Source: Sinomonas sp. P10A9
Lineage (GTDB): Bacteria > Actinomycetota > Actinomycetes > Actinomycetales > Micrococcaceae
Direction: 5' to 3'
DNA: 64,000 bases
Assembly (NCBI RefSeq): GCF_041022165.1
Contig: NZ_CP163302.1
Coordinates: forward strand, 2,728,001 to 2,792,000
The position numbers and the translations under genes are program-made. Below are positions 27,708 through 35,490 of the stretch, one piece after another. Positions within the stretch are counted from its first letter, which is position 1, and every line of letters begins with the position of its first letter. The notes beneath the pieces are model-generated. The model was not told the origin of the DNA. It saw nothing but the letters and a program-made list of their open reading frames with translations, and did no database searches.

Positions 27708-28441
27708 GCCAGTTCTCCTCTGGATCCCTCGAGGCCAAAGGCATCCACCTCGCGTTCGGAAGCAACAAGGTTCTGCGTGGCATCGACCTCACCGTCCCTG
27801 CTGGCACAACGGCCTCCGTCATCGGCCCCTCGGGCTCGGGGAAGTCAACGCTCCTGCGCGTGATGAACCGGCTCATCGAGCCCGATGCCGGGGACATCCT
27901 TCTTGACGGCAAGTCCGTCCTGAAGGACAGCCCCGACGAGCTGCGCCGGCGTATCGGCATGGTCTTCCAGCAGTTCAACCTTTTCCCCCACAAGAGCGTG
28001 GGAGAGAACGTTGCCTTCGCCCTGCGCAAGCTCCGCAGAGTGCCCAAGGAGCAGGCTCGCGACGAGGCGCTCGCCCAGCTTGACCTCGTGGGGCTCAAGC
28101 ACAAGGCGGACGTGCGGCCGGCCACCCTCTCGGGTGGCCAGCAGCAGCGGGTCGCCATCGCACGGGCGCTGGCGATGAAGCCGGAGGTCATGTTCTTCGA
28201 CGAGGCCACGTCCGCTCTGGACCCCGAGCTCGTCAAGGGCATCCTCGCGCTCATGGCCGACCTCGCCAAGGGCGGTATGACCATGGTGGTTGTGACTCAC
28301 GAGATGGGCTTCTCGCGGAACGTCTCGGACACGGTGTCCTTCATGGACGGCGGCGTCGTCGTCGAGTCCGGGGCGCCAGAGAAGCTCTTCGACAGCCCGC
28401 AGACCGACCGGCTCAAGCGCTTCCTGTCCGACGTGCTCTAG
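27704..28441 (+). CDS. Amino-acid ABC transporter ATP-binding protein (GlnQ type)
   Basis: A 245-residue ATPase. Walker A is GPSGSGKST, the Q loop FQQFNLFPH, the signature [15 protein letters not shown], Walker [15 protein letters not shown] and the switch histidine [10 protein letters not shown]. All are intact and match the polar amino-acid importer class. The ATG at 27704 sits in the ATGA overlap with the permease stop, so a long upstream in-frame extension is rejected. It is the last gene of the three-gene operon, followed by a strong hairpin at 28469. Confidence 0.94.
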   Translation: MSQFSSGSLEAKGIHLAFGSNKVLRGIDLTVPAGTTASVIGPSGSGKSTLLRVMNRLIEPDAGDILLDGKSVLKDSPDELRRRIGMVFQQFNLFPHKSVGENVAFALRKLRRVPKEQARDEALAQLDLVGLKHKADVRPATLSGGQQQRVAIARALAMKPEVMFFDEATSALDPELVKGILALMADLAKGGMTMVVVTHEMGFSRNVSDTVSFMDGGVVVESGAPEKLFDSPQTDRLKRFLSDVL

Positions 28442-28468
28442 AAGCGCAGCGTCGGAGCTTCCGCTCCA

Positions 28469-28516
28469 CGCACGACGGCGGGGTCCCCACTTGCGGGGGA
28501 CCCCGCCGTCGTCCGT
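28469..28516 (+). terminator. Long hairpin terminator of the GCACGACGGC family
   Basis: CACGACGGCGGGGTCCCC (28471-28488) pairs with the segment ending near 28511 (GGGGACCCCGCCGTCGT). The stem of about 17 bp encloses a short loop. It follows the ABC-transporter ATPase and precedes the convergent Lrp gene stop at 28540, so it probably ends both. It shares the ACGACGGCG core with four other intergenic hairpins in this window. Confidence 0.8.
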
Positions 28517-28539
28517 GCCGGCTCCAGCGGGACCGTGCC

Positions 28540-28995
28540 CTACAACGGGAGGCCCCCGGCGCCCTTGAGGTCGCGCATGACAATCGTCGAGGTGAGCTTC
28601 GCGACGCCCGGCAGAGCGGCGAGGTGCTCGTCGTAGAGGCGCTGGTACGCGGGCAGATCGGCGGCGACGCAGCGCAGGAGGTAGTCGGGGTCGCCGAAGA
28701 GCCGGTACCCCTCGACGATCTGCGGCTCGGCCACGACGGCGTCCTCGAAGGCGCGGATGCGCTCCTGGGAGGTCTCGCGCAGGGTCACGAAGACCATCGC
28801 CCCGAACCCTAGCCCGACCTTCGCGGGATCGACCTCCGCCCGATAGCTGCGGATCACCCCAGACGACTCGAGGTCCTTGAGCCTGCGGTGGCACGGTGCC
28901 ACGGTCAGGCCGACCTCGGATGCCAACGCCGTCGCCGTCATCCGCCCGTCACGCTGGAGGGTACGCAAAATACTCTTGTCGATTGCGTCGATCAC
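28540..28995 (-). CDS. Lrp/AsnC family transcriptional regulator
   Basis: A 151-residue feast/famine regulator. The N-terminal helix-turn-helix (DKSILRTLQRDGRMTATALASEVGLTVAPCHRRLKDLESSG in parts) is followed by a RAM/ligand-binding domain (VIRSYRAEVDPAKVGLGFGAMVFV, IVEGYRLFGDPDYLLRCVAADL). The GTG at 28995 starts MIDAIDKSILR. A TAGATT box (minus strand, 29002-29007) ends 6 nt before it, implying a leaderless transcript. It is divergent from a LysE exporter with 80 bp between, the classical arrangement in which an Lrp protein activates amino-acid export when its ligand is abundant. Confidence 0.93.
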   Translation of the reverse strand: MIDAIDKSILRTLQRDGRMTATALASEVGLTVAPCHRRLKDLESSGVIRSYRAEVDPAKVGLGFGAMVFVTLRETSQERIRAFEDAVVAEPQIVEGYRLFGDPDYLLRCVAADLPAYQRLYDEHLAALPGVAKLTSTIVMRDLKGAGGLPL

Positions 28996-28999
28996 GATA

Positions 29000-29072
29000 G
29001 GAATCTATCCCAAGATCGATTCCGAGGCGAGAAATTGGTGAGCACTTCTCGGGGCAAGATTCGTACTCTTGC
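29000..29072. promoter_or_regulatory. Divergent lrp/lysE control region with two inverted repeats
   Basis: Repeat 1 is GGAATC (29000-29005) with GATTCC (29018-29023), overlapping the TAGATT -10 of the Lrp gene. Repeat 2 is GCAAGA (29054-29059) with TCTTGC (29067-29072), a perfect 6-bp inverted repeat that overlaps the TACTCT -10 (29064-29069) of lysE and ends 3 nt before its ATG. Both fit operator sites for the adjacent Lrp protein; binding is inferred. Confidence 0.55.
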
Positions 29073-29075
29073 AGC

Positions 29076-29750
29076 ATGGATCTGACCCCGCTGCTCGGCT
29101 TCGCCGCCATCTCCCTCACGCTCGCGCTCACCCCGGGCGCGGACTGGGCATACACCATTGCCGCGGGTCTCCGCCCCGGCTCCCCGGCGCCGTCGATCGC
29201 GGGGCTGTGCGCGGGATACGTGGTGCACACGGCCCTGGTCGCGATGGGGCTCGGAATGCTGCTCGCTGCACGGCCCGATCTGGTCTCCATGCTTTCCATC
29301 GCCGGGGCGGTGTACCTGGTCTGGCTAGGAGTTACGACGACGCGTGGCTGGCGTCGGGCAGGATTCACCGGGGGCGGGGCGACGCTGCCCTCGGGGGAGG
29401 CGCTCGACGCCGCCGTGCGCACCCCGGGTCCCATGGTCGACTTCCTCAAGGGCCTCGGCACGAGCGGGATCAATCCCAAGGCACTGCTGCTGTTCGCGGC
29501 AGTCATGCCGCAGTTCGTGCGCACCGGCTCGCCGATGCCAGTCGTCGCCCAGACCACGGCGATGGGGCTCACCCATCTCGCGTTCACCATCGTGGTCTAC
29601 ACCCTCGTGGCGGTGGCAGCGCGCCGACTCCTGGCCGCCAAGCCGAAGCGGGCGCAGATCGTGACGCTCGTGAGTGGGGTGCTCATGCTCGGCATCGGCG
29701 GCGGGCTGCTCGCCGAGCAGGGCGCGGCCCTGATCGGGACGCTCGCATAG
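29076..29750 (+). CDS. LysE/RhtB family amino-acid exporter
   Basis: A 224-residue membrane protein with about six segments. The N-terminal LLGFAAISLTLALTPGADWAYTIAAGL carries the LysE/RhtB TPG-x-D signature, and GISPKA-like GINPKALLLFAAVMPQF in the middle is the second conserved block. It should export one or more amino acids or threonine-like compounds. The middle loop is longer than usual (about residues 90-125, Gly/Ala/Thr-rich). The ATG at 29076 is 6 nt after TACTCT, so the mRNA is probably leaderless. Regulation by the divergent Lrp protein is likely, and the amino-acid importer lies just beyond it. Confidence 0.9.
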   Translation: MDLTPLLGFAAISLTLALTPGADWAYTIAAGLRPGSPAPSIAGLCAGYVVHTALVAMGLGMLLAARPDLVSMLSIAGAVYLVWLGVTTTRGWRRAGFTGGGATLPSGEALDAAVRTPGPMVDFLKGLGTSGINPKALLLFAAVMPQFVRTGSPMPVVAQTTAMGLTHLAFTIVVYTLVAVAARRLLAAKPKRAQIVTLVSGVLMLGIGGGLLAEQGAALIGTLA

Positions 29751-29752
29751 GC

Positions 29753-29881
29753 GCCAGAGACCCCACAACCGGCTGCCAGAGACCCCACAACGCCGAAAGG
29801 TGACCCCGCGTCGGGCAGGCACGATGCGGGGTCACGTATCAGCGACTGGGGGTCATGTTTCAGCGACGCGGGGTCATGTCC
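29753..29881. repeat. Composite intergenic repeats between lysE and hemL (22-bp and 21-bp units)
   Basis: Two tandem copies of GCCAGAGACCCCACAAC start at 29753 and 29775 (22-bp period). GTGACCCCGC (29800-29809) and GCGGGGTCAC (29826-29835) form a perfect 10-bp inverted repeat able to act as a bidirectional terminator. The second arm starts an array of GGGGTCA units at 29828, 29849 and 29870, exactly 21 bp apart, with intervening TATCAGCGACT and TTTCAGCGACG. The array ends next to the hemL stop codon. The 21-bp unit is the same element that forms the 5' coding end of hemD at 34293-34481. Confidence 0.85.
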
Positions 29882-31195
29882 CTACGCGCCCGGAAGGGCC
29901 GCCGCGGCGGCCCGAGCCGCGGCCGGGAGCGCATCGAAAATGCGGGTCATCGCGGCGTCGTCGTGGGCGGCGGAGAGGAACCAGGCCTCGAAGACGCTCG
30001 GCGGCAGGTACACACCGGAGTCGAGCATCGAATGGAAGAAGGGACCGTAGCGGAACGCCTCCTGGGCCTGCGCGTCAGCGTAGTTGTGCACGCCGCGCTC
30101 GGACGTGCCGAACGCGACGGAGAACAGGTTGCCGGCCCGCTGGATCGAGTGGTCGACCCCCTCGGCAGACAGTGCCGCCGAGACGGCCGCCGAAAGGTCT
30201 GCCGCCCGCGCATCGATGTGCGCGTACACGGCATCGGTGGCCAGACGCAGGGTCGCGACACCCGCAGCCATCGCCACCGGGTTTCCGGACAGCGTGCCGG
30301 CCTGGTACACCGGCCCCAGCGGCGCCAGATAATCCATGATCGATGCGCGGCCGCCGAGGGCCGCGACGGGCATGCCGCCGCCGATCACCTTGCCGAAAGT
30401 GAACAGGTCCGGGGCCCACCCCTCATGCTGGCCCGTGAGGCCCCAGTAGCCCGCGGATCCCACCCGGAAGCCGGTGAGGACCTCGTCCATGATGAAGAGC
30501 GCGCCGTGCTCGGCGGTGATCCGGCGCAGGCCCTCGTTGAAGCCCTCCCTGGGAGCGACGACGCCCATGTTTGCCGGTGCGGCCTCGGTGATGACGGCCG
30601 CGACGCGCGACCCGTGCTCGGCGAAGGCTGCCTCGACGGCGGCGAGGTCGTTGTACGGCAGGACGAGGGTCTCGGCGGCGGTGGCAGCGGTGACGCCCGC
30701 GGACCCCGGCAGCGCGAGCGTCGCGACTCCCGAGCCCGCCGCAGCGAGCAGCGAGTCGACGTGCCCGTGGTAGCAACCCGCGAACTTCACGACGAGATCG
30801 CGACCGGTATACCCGCGTGCGAGGCGGATCGCGGTCATTGTCGCCTCGGTACCGGTGGAGACCATACGCACCCGTTCGACGGCCCCGACGCGCCCGATCA
30901 GGAGCTCGGCCAGCGCAGCCTCGTCCGGCGTGGAGGCGCCGAAGGACAGCCCGCGGTCCACGGCCGCGTGGACGGCCTCGAGGACCTCCGGCACGGCATG
31001 GCCCAGGAGTGCGGGACCCCACGAGCACACGAGGTCCGCGTACTCCCGTCCGTCCGCGTCGGTCACGTACGGACCCTTCGCGGAAACGAGGAAGCGGGGC
31101 GTCCCTCCCACGGAACCGAACGCGCGAACGGGCGAGTTCACCCCTCCCGGCATGAGCGAGCGGGCACGGGCAAAGAGGTCCTCGGACGTGGTCAT
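29882..31195 (-). CDS. hemL: Glutamate-1-semialdehyde 2,1-aminomutase
   Basis: A 437-residue PLP enzyme that converts glutamate-1-semialdehyde to 5-aminolevulinate, the second step of the C5 heme route after HemA. Visible signatures are [15 protein letters not shown] at the start, [41 protein letters not shown], and the PLP lysine in [15 protein letters not shown]. It has the full expected length. The ATG at 31195 has a purine-rich site just upstream. It is the last gene of the minus-strand heme block, separated from the LLM gene by 117 bp that includes a GCACGACG inverted repeat, so it may have its own promoter. Confidence 0.96.
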   Translation of the reverse strand: MTTSEDLFARARSLMPGGVNSPVRAFGSVGGTPRFLVSAKGPYVTDADGREYADLVCSWGPALLGHAVPEVLEAVHAAVDRGLSFGASTPDEAALAELLIGRVGAVERVRMVSTGTEATMTAIRLARGYTGRDLVVKFAGCYHGHVDSLLAAAGSGVATLALPGSAGVTAATAAETLVLPYNDLAAVEAAFAEHGSRVAAVITEAAPANMGVVAPREGFNEGLRRITAEHGALFIMDEVLTGFRVGSAGYWGLTGQHEGWAPDLFTFGKVIGGGMPVAALGGRASIMDYLAPLGPVYQAGTLSGNPVAMAAGVATLRLATDAVYAHIDARAADLSAAVSAALSAEGVDHSIQRAGNLFSVAFGTSERGVHNYADAQAQEAFRYGPFFHSMLDSGVYLPPSVFEAWFLSAAHDDAAMTRIFDALPAAARAAAAALPGA

Positions 31196-31251
31196 GCCCC
31201 CATTCTTCCATCCAGCGGAGGGCGCGACGGCAGCGCGCGGCGAGTGACCGC

Positions 31252-31282
31252 CGTCGTGCGTGCCGCCCCAACGCGCACGACG
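31252..31282. repeat. Inverted repeat of the GCACGACGGC family upstream of hemL
   Basis: CGTCGTGCG (31252-31260) and CGCACGACG (31274-31282) are perfect 9-bp arms around a 13-nt loop. It lies between the LLM oxidoreductase gene (ending 31313) and hemL (starting 31195), where it may end or attenuate minus-strand readthrough. Compared with the other hairpins, the two half-sites are in opposite order. Confidence 0.6.
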
Positions 31283-31312
31283 CCGGCCCTCGCCTTCGCG
31301 GCCGACGTTGCC

Positions 31313-32368
31313 CTACGCGAGCAGGTCCGCCACGAGCGGTGCGACCTTGGTGCCGAAGAGCTCGATGCTCTTCATCATGGCGCCGTGCGAGAGCGTCCCG
31401 TTGGAGTACTTGAGGTCGAATCGCTCGGTGCCGAGGGCCTTGTGCGTGTCCGCGATCTTGCGTGCCACCGTCTCGGGCGAGCCCACATACAGGGCCCCCG
31501 GACGCGATGCCTGGGAGTTGAACTCGGTACGGCTGCCGGGGCCCCACCCGCGTTCCTCGCCGAGGCGGTTGCGCATCGCGAGCCAGTGCGGGAAGAGCTC
31601 CTCGCGGGCCTGCTCGTCGGTGTCCGCTATGTGCCCGGGCGAGTGCGTCGCGAGCATCGTGTACGGCTGCTTGAACTTCTCGAGCGAGCGCTTGTACAGC
31701 TCGACGTAGGGCGCGAAGCGCGCGGGCTCGCCGCCGATGATCGCGAAGCTCACGGGGTAGCCGTACTGCGCGGCCCGGACCACCGACTGCGGCGTGCCGC
31801 CCACGCCGATCCATGTCCTCAGGAGCCCGTCCTCGAGGTGCGGATAGGCCGTGAGTCCGTTGATGGGTCCGCGGTGGCGGCCCTCCCAGCGGACCGGGTT
31901 CTGGGAGCGGACGCGGTCGAACAGCTCGAGCTTCTCCTCGAACAGCGTCTCGTAGTCTTCGAGGTCGAAGCCGAAGAGCGGGAACGACTCGATGAACGAG
32001 CCCCTGCCGAGGATGACCTCGGCGCGGCCGTTCGAGACAGCGTCAAGCGTCGAGAAGCGCTGGAAGACACGGACCGGATCGTCCGAGGAGAGGACCGTGA
32101 CCGCCGAGCCGAGCCGGATGTTCTCCGTCTTCGACGCAATCGCCGAGAGGACCACCTCCGGCGCGGAGACGGCGAAGTCCTTGCGGTGATGCTCGCCGAC
32201 GTCGAACGAGTAGAGGCCCACCTGATCGGCGAGGACGCCTTCCTCGACGACGTCGCGGATCACCTGGGCGTGCGGCTTCGGCTCACCGTCGGGGCCGAGC
32301 CCGACATCGCCGAACGTGTTGAGGCCGAGGAGGACCGGGGTGTGCCCGTCATCTGCATGCATATGCAT
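31313..32368 (-). CDS. LLM-class (luciferase-like) flavin-dependent oxidoreductase
   Basis: A 351-residue TIM-barrel flavoprotein of the bacterial luciferase-like superfamily. It has GLNTFGDVG at the first strand, GLYSFDVGEHHRKDFAVSAP, the flavin-binding region ILGRGSFIESFPLFG, and YVGSPETVARKIADTH near the C-terminus. Substrate is unknown. The ATG at 32368 is preceded directly by an in-frame TGA, so the start must be here or at the third codon. The start codon lies in a perfect 12-bp palindrome ATGCATATGCAT (32357-32368), and no close Shine-Dalgarno site is seen. It sits between hemB and hemL, with no known role in heme synthesis. Confidence 0.9.
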   Translation of the reverse strand: MHMHADDGHTPVLLGLNTFGDVGLGPDGEPKPHAQVIRDVVEEGVLADQVGLYSFDVGEHHRKDFAVSAPEVVLSAIASKTENIRLGSAVTVLSSDDPVRVFQRFSTLDAVSNGRAEVILGRGSFIESFPLFGFDLEDYETLFEEKLELFDRVRSQNPVRWEGRHRGPINGLTAYPHLEDGLLRTWIGVGGTPQSVVRAAQYGYPVSFAIIGGEPARFAPYVELYKRSLEKFKQPYTMLATHSPGHIADTDEQAREELFPHWLAMRNRLGEERGWGPGSRTEFNSQASRPGALYVGSPETVARKIADTHKALGTERFDLKYSNGTLSHGAMMKSIELFGTKVAPLVADLLA

Positions 32369-32421
32369 TCAAACCGCGAGGCTCGCTGCTTCATTCCCTC
32401 CCGGTTGCACCGGTGCCCCGC

Positions 32422-33402
32422 TCAGGCCTCCTTGAGCCAGCCTGCGATCTCCGGCGCCCAGTACGTGAGGACCATGTTCGCGCCCGCCCGGCGGATCCCC
32501 AGGACGGACTCCAGGATGGATGCCTTCCGGTCGATCCACCCGCGTGCGGCCGCCGCCTCGATCATCGAGTACTCCCCCGAGATCTGGTATGCGGCAACGG
32601 GGACCGGGCTCATGGCGGCGACGTCGGCGAGGATGTCGAGGTAGCTCATGGCCGGCTTGACCATGACCATGTCCGCGCCCTCCTCAAGGTCCAGCTCAAC
32701 CTCGAGGAGCGCCTCGCGGCGGTTCGCGGCGTCCATCTGGTACGTGCGGCGGTCGCCCTGCAGCTGCGAATCGACGGCCTCGCGGAACGGCCCATAGAAC
32801 GCCGAGGCGTACTTGGCGGCGTAGGCGAGAATCGAGACATCATGGCGGCCGGCGGCGTCGAGCGCCTGGCGGATCACGGCAACCTGGCCGTCCATCATGC
32901 CGCTCGGCCCGAGCACGTGGGCGCCCGCCTCAGCCTGCGCCACCGCCATCTGCCCGTAGATCTCGAGCGTCGCATCGTTGTCCACGCGGCCCTCGGCATC
33001 CAGAACGCCGCAGTGACCGTGATCGGTGAACTCGTCGAGGCACACGTCGCTCATGATCACGAGCGAGTCCCCGACCTCTTCACGCACGGCGCGGATGCCC
33101 GCGTTGAGCACGCCGTCGGGGTCGAGCGACGCGGTGCCCTCGGCATCGCGCTCCTCGGGCACGCCGAACAGCATGATCCCGCCCAGCCCCAGCTCAGCGG
33201 CCTCGGCCGCCGCGCGCCGAAGCGTGTCCGAGGTGTGCTGGACGACGCCGGGCATCGACTGGATCGGCTGCGGCTCGGTGAGTCCCTCCCGCACGAATGC
33301 AGGCAGGATGAGCTCGGCGGGGTGGAGACGCGTCTCGGCGACAAGTCGGCGCAGGGCAGGGGTCTGGCGCAGGCGACGGGGGCGGTGGGTCGGGAAGCTC
33401 AT
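32422..33402 (-). CDS. hemB: Delta-aminolevulinic acid dehydratase (porphobilinogen synthase)
   Basis: A 326-residue enzyme that condenses two 5-aminolevulinates to porphobilinogen. The two active-site lysines are visible in [15 protein letters not shown] and [11 protein letters not shown]. The metal-site segment [15 protein letters not shown] retains Cys and is of the zinc-type pattern with CxDxxTxxGHCG. FVREG and MPGVVQHT near the start are also family features. It follows hemD with a 26-bp gap and precedes the LLM gene. Full length and an ATG at 33402 leave little doubt. Confidence 0.97.
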   Translation of the reverse strand: MSFPTHRPRRLRQTPALRRLVAETRLHPAELILPAFVREGLTEPQPIQSMPGVVQHTSDTLRRAAAEAAELGLGGIMLFGVPEERDAEGTASLDPDGVLNAGIRAVREEVGDSLVIMSDVCLDEFTDHGHCGVLDAEGRVDNDATLEIYGQMAVAQAEAGAHVLGPSGMMDGQVAVIRQALDAAGRHDVSILAYAAKYASAFYGPFREAVDSQLQGDRRTYQMDAANRREALLEVELDLEEGADMVMVKPAMSYLDILADVAAMSPVPVAAYQISGEYSMIEAAAARGWIDRKASILESVLGIRRAGANMVLTYWAPEIAGWLKEA

Positions 33403-33428
33403 GGCGTGACTTTCAGGATCGAGGTGGG

Positions 33429-34490
33429 TCAGGGATTGAGCGAACGGGCGATCGCGTCCACGATGCCTGCAGGGGACGGAGCCGAGGCGGTCGTCGCAGC
33501 CGGAATGCCGAGCCGCTCCAGCTCGGCGGCGGTCGGCTCGCCGATCGCGATGAGTCGGGTCTTCTCGAGTGGATGGAGCACGTCGTGGATCCGCCGGGCT
33601 GCGCTCGGCGACGCGGCGAGGATCGCGTCGAGACTCCCCGCCGCCAGCTCGTCGTTGGCCTCGTCGGGGGAAAGCACGACGGCGCGCGCTTCCTGCCCGG
33701 CCTGCTCACCAGCAGCGAGACTCGTCACGAGACGCCGTTCGGGGTTCGCGGGATAGTCCACCGTACTGTATGCCGTGACCGTCTCGACCGACCAGCCGCG
33801 GGCGTCCAGTCCCTCGGCCAGAGTCGGGGCCGCGAGGTTGCTCTGCGGAATGAGCACCCGGGTGATGCCCGCACCGTCGCCGCCCGCGGCCCCCGCGTCG
33901 TCCGCGTACGCCCAGAGCTCGACGAGTCCCTCGGCGGACTGCCTGCCTGCCGGAGCGAGGTCCACGCGGAGGCCCTCGGCCTCCAGCACGCGGCGCGAAC
34001 TGGGGCCGATCGTGGCGATCCGCACCCCTGGCGGTACGAGCGCCGGAAGCCCGACGCCTCGCGTGGCCGCGACCTCCTTGAGGGCGCGCACAGTCGTGAT
34101 ACTCGAGATGACGAGCCACCCGTACTCCCCCGCCGCGAGCCGGTCGAGGGCCGCGGACAGCAGGGCCTGATCCGGGGCACGCTCGAAGTCGATCATGGGC
34201 AGCAGCAGCGGCTCCGCGCCCGCCTCAGCCAGCGCCGCTGCCATGGCCCCGGCACGGTCTGGGCTGCGGGTCAGCAGTACCCTTCGGCCCGCGAGAGGTG
34301 ACCCCGCATCGCCGGGACGTGACCCCGGGCCACTGAGACGTGACCCCGCATCGCTGAGGGGTGACCCCCCATCACTGGGATCTGACCCCGCATCGCTGGG
34401 AGGTGACCCCGCATCGCTGGGAGGTGACCCCGCATCGCTGGGAGGTGACCCCGCATCGCTGGGAGGTGACCCCGCATCGCTGGCGGCCAT
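33429..34490 (-). CDS. hemD: Uroporphyrinogen-III synthase with a repeat-encoded N-terminal extension
   Basis: A 353-residue HemD, which inverts ring D while closing hydroxymethylbilane. The catalytic core begins near residue 67 ([15 protein letters not shown]) and shows the bilobal family pattern ([68 protein letters not shown]). The first 66 residues are not family sequence: after MAA come nine heptads, four identical SDAGSPP then progressively altered copies, encoded by nine 21-bp DNA repeats. The ATG at 34490 overlaps the hemC stop (TGATG), so translation is coupled and the repeats are translated unless a start inside the core is used. The core of about 287 residues is normal length. Confidence 0.9.
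   Translation of the reverse strand: MAASDAGSPPSDAGSPPSDAGSPPSDAGSPPSDAGSDPSDGGSPLSDAGSRLSGPGSRPGDAGSPLAGRRVLLTRSPDRAGAMAAALAEAGAEPLLLPMIDFERAPDQALLSAALDRLAAGEYGWLVISSITTVRALKEVAATRGVGLPALVPPGVRIATIGPSSRRVLEAEGLRVDLAPAGRQSAEGLVELWAYADDAGAAGGDGAGITRVLIPQSNLAAPTLAEGLDARGWSVETVTAYSTVDYPANPERRLVTSLAAGEQAGQEARAVVLSPDEANDELAAGSLDAILAASPSAARRIHDVLHPLEKTRLIAIGEPTAAELERLGIPAATTASAPSPAGIVDAIARSLNP
34293..34481 (-). repeat. Nine-copy 21-bp in-frame tandem repeat at the 5' end of hemD
   Basis: Nine units of exactly 21 bp occupy 189 bp. TGACCCC recurs at 34299, 34320, 34341, 34362, 34383, 34404, 34425, 34446 and 34467. The four units nearest the hemD start are identical at DNA level (AGCGATGCGGGGTCACCTCCC on minus, given in two parts: AGCGATGCGGGG, TCACCTCCC), and the others diverge with distance. 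Because 21 is a multiple of 3, copies can be gained or lost without a frameshift. The same unit occurs between lysE and hemL (29826-29880). There are no spacers, so it is not a CRISPR array. Confidence 0.95.
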
Positions 34491-35488
34491 CAGGCGCGCA
34501 GGTCTGCGAGGTCCGCGGCGCCCTGTGCCAGCAGCTCCTCGGCCAGCTCGATGCCCAGAAGGGTCGCGCCGACCTCGGTCAGGCCGTCGGTGGCCCGCGC
34601 GAGGCGCAGCGACTTCGTGCCGTCCACCGCGCACACCACGGCCTCGAGTCGGAGCATGCTCCCCTTGCGCCGGGCGAAGGCACCGACGGGTGCCGCACAG
34701 CCGGCTTCGAGGCGGGCCAGGAGCGCGCGTTCGGCCGTTACGGCGAGACGGGTATCGGCGTCCTCGATCGCAGCGAGCGCGTGCGCGAGTACGCCCTGAG
34801 CGGCAGAGGCGCCGCTCGCGGCACCGCCGTGCGCAGGCCGTTCGGGGGCGTCCTCGATGCGGCACTCGACTGCCAGAGCGCCCTGCCCGGGCGCCGGCAG
34901 CATGACTTCGGGCTCGAAGTGCTCGGTGACCACGTCCGTGCGGCCCAGACGGGCCAGCCCGGCGCCGGCGAGGACGACGGCGTCGAGGTCGCCTGGCGCC
35001 TCAGATGCGTTGCCCGGGAGTCCGGGAACCCGGCCCAGTCGCGTGTCGACATTGCCGCGGATGTCGAGGACCTCGAGGTCGGGCCGGAGGGCCCGCAGCT
35101 GGGCGGCGCGCCGTGGCGACCCGGTGCCGATCCTGGCGCCGGAGGGCAGCTCGGCGAGGGTGAGCCCGTCGCGGGCGCACAGCACGTCGCGGTGGTCGGC
35201 ACGGACCGGGACAGCCGCGATGGACAGCCCGGGCGCGCCGGCGGTGGGAAGGTCCTTGAGCGAGTGGATCGCCACATCACACCGGTCCGCGAGGAGCGCT
35301 TCGCGCAGCGCCGCGACGAACACCCCGGTCCCGCCGAGGGACGCGAGGGATCCGGTCTTGACGTCACCCTCCGTGCGGATGCGCACGAGCTCGGTCGTGA
35401 AGCCTCCCACGGCTGAGAGCAGGTCGGCTGTCTGCTGCGACTGGGTCAGGGCGAGCGCGCTCCCGCGCGTTCCGATGCGAACGGACAT
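34490..35488 (-). CDS. hemC: Hydroxymethylbilane synthase (porphobilinogen deaminase)
   Basis: A 332-residue enzyme that polymerises four porphobilinogens on a dipyrromethane cofactor. Signatures: RIGTRGSALALTQSQ at the start, HSLKDLPTAGAPGLSIAAVP, and ARIGTGSPRRAAQLRALRPD. The cofactor-binding Cys264 is in EAGCAAPVGAFA. The ATG at 35488 is chosen because it begins the conserved strand; a longer in-frame reading into hemH is rejected. Only 2 bp separate it from the hemH stop, and its own stop overlaps hemD, so hemH-hemC-hemD are translationally linked. Confidence 0.96.
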   Translation of the reverse strand: MSVRIGTRGSALALTQSQQTADLLSAVGGFTTELVRIRTEGDVKTGSLASLGGTGVFVAALREALLADRCDVAIHSLKDLPTAGAPGLSIAAVPVRADHRDVLCARDGLTLAELPSGARIGTGSPRRAAQLRALRPDLEVLDIRGNVDTRLGRVPGLPGNASEAPGDLDAVVLAGAGLARLGRTDVVTEHFEPEVMLPAPGQGALAVECRIEDAPERPAHGGAASGASAAQGVLAHALAAIEDADTRLAVTAERALLARLEAGCAAPVGAFARRKGSMLRLEAVVCAVDGTKSLRLARATDGLTEVGATLLGIELAEELLAQGAADLADLRA

Positions 35489-35490
35489 GC

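Noticed and set aside
29855..32644. 929-codon plus-strand frame opposite hemL and LLM genes
   Set aside because: Antisense shadow of two clear enzymes; no domain is visible.
34293..34481. CRISPR-like regular repeats
   Set aside because: The 21-bp units are directly tandem with no unique spacers, lie in a coding gene, and no cas genes are present.
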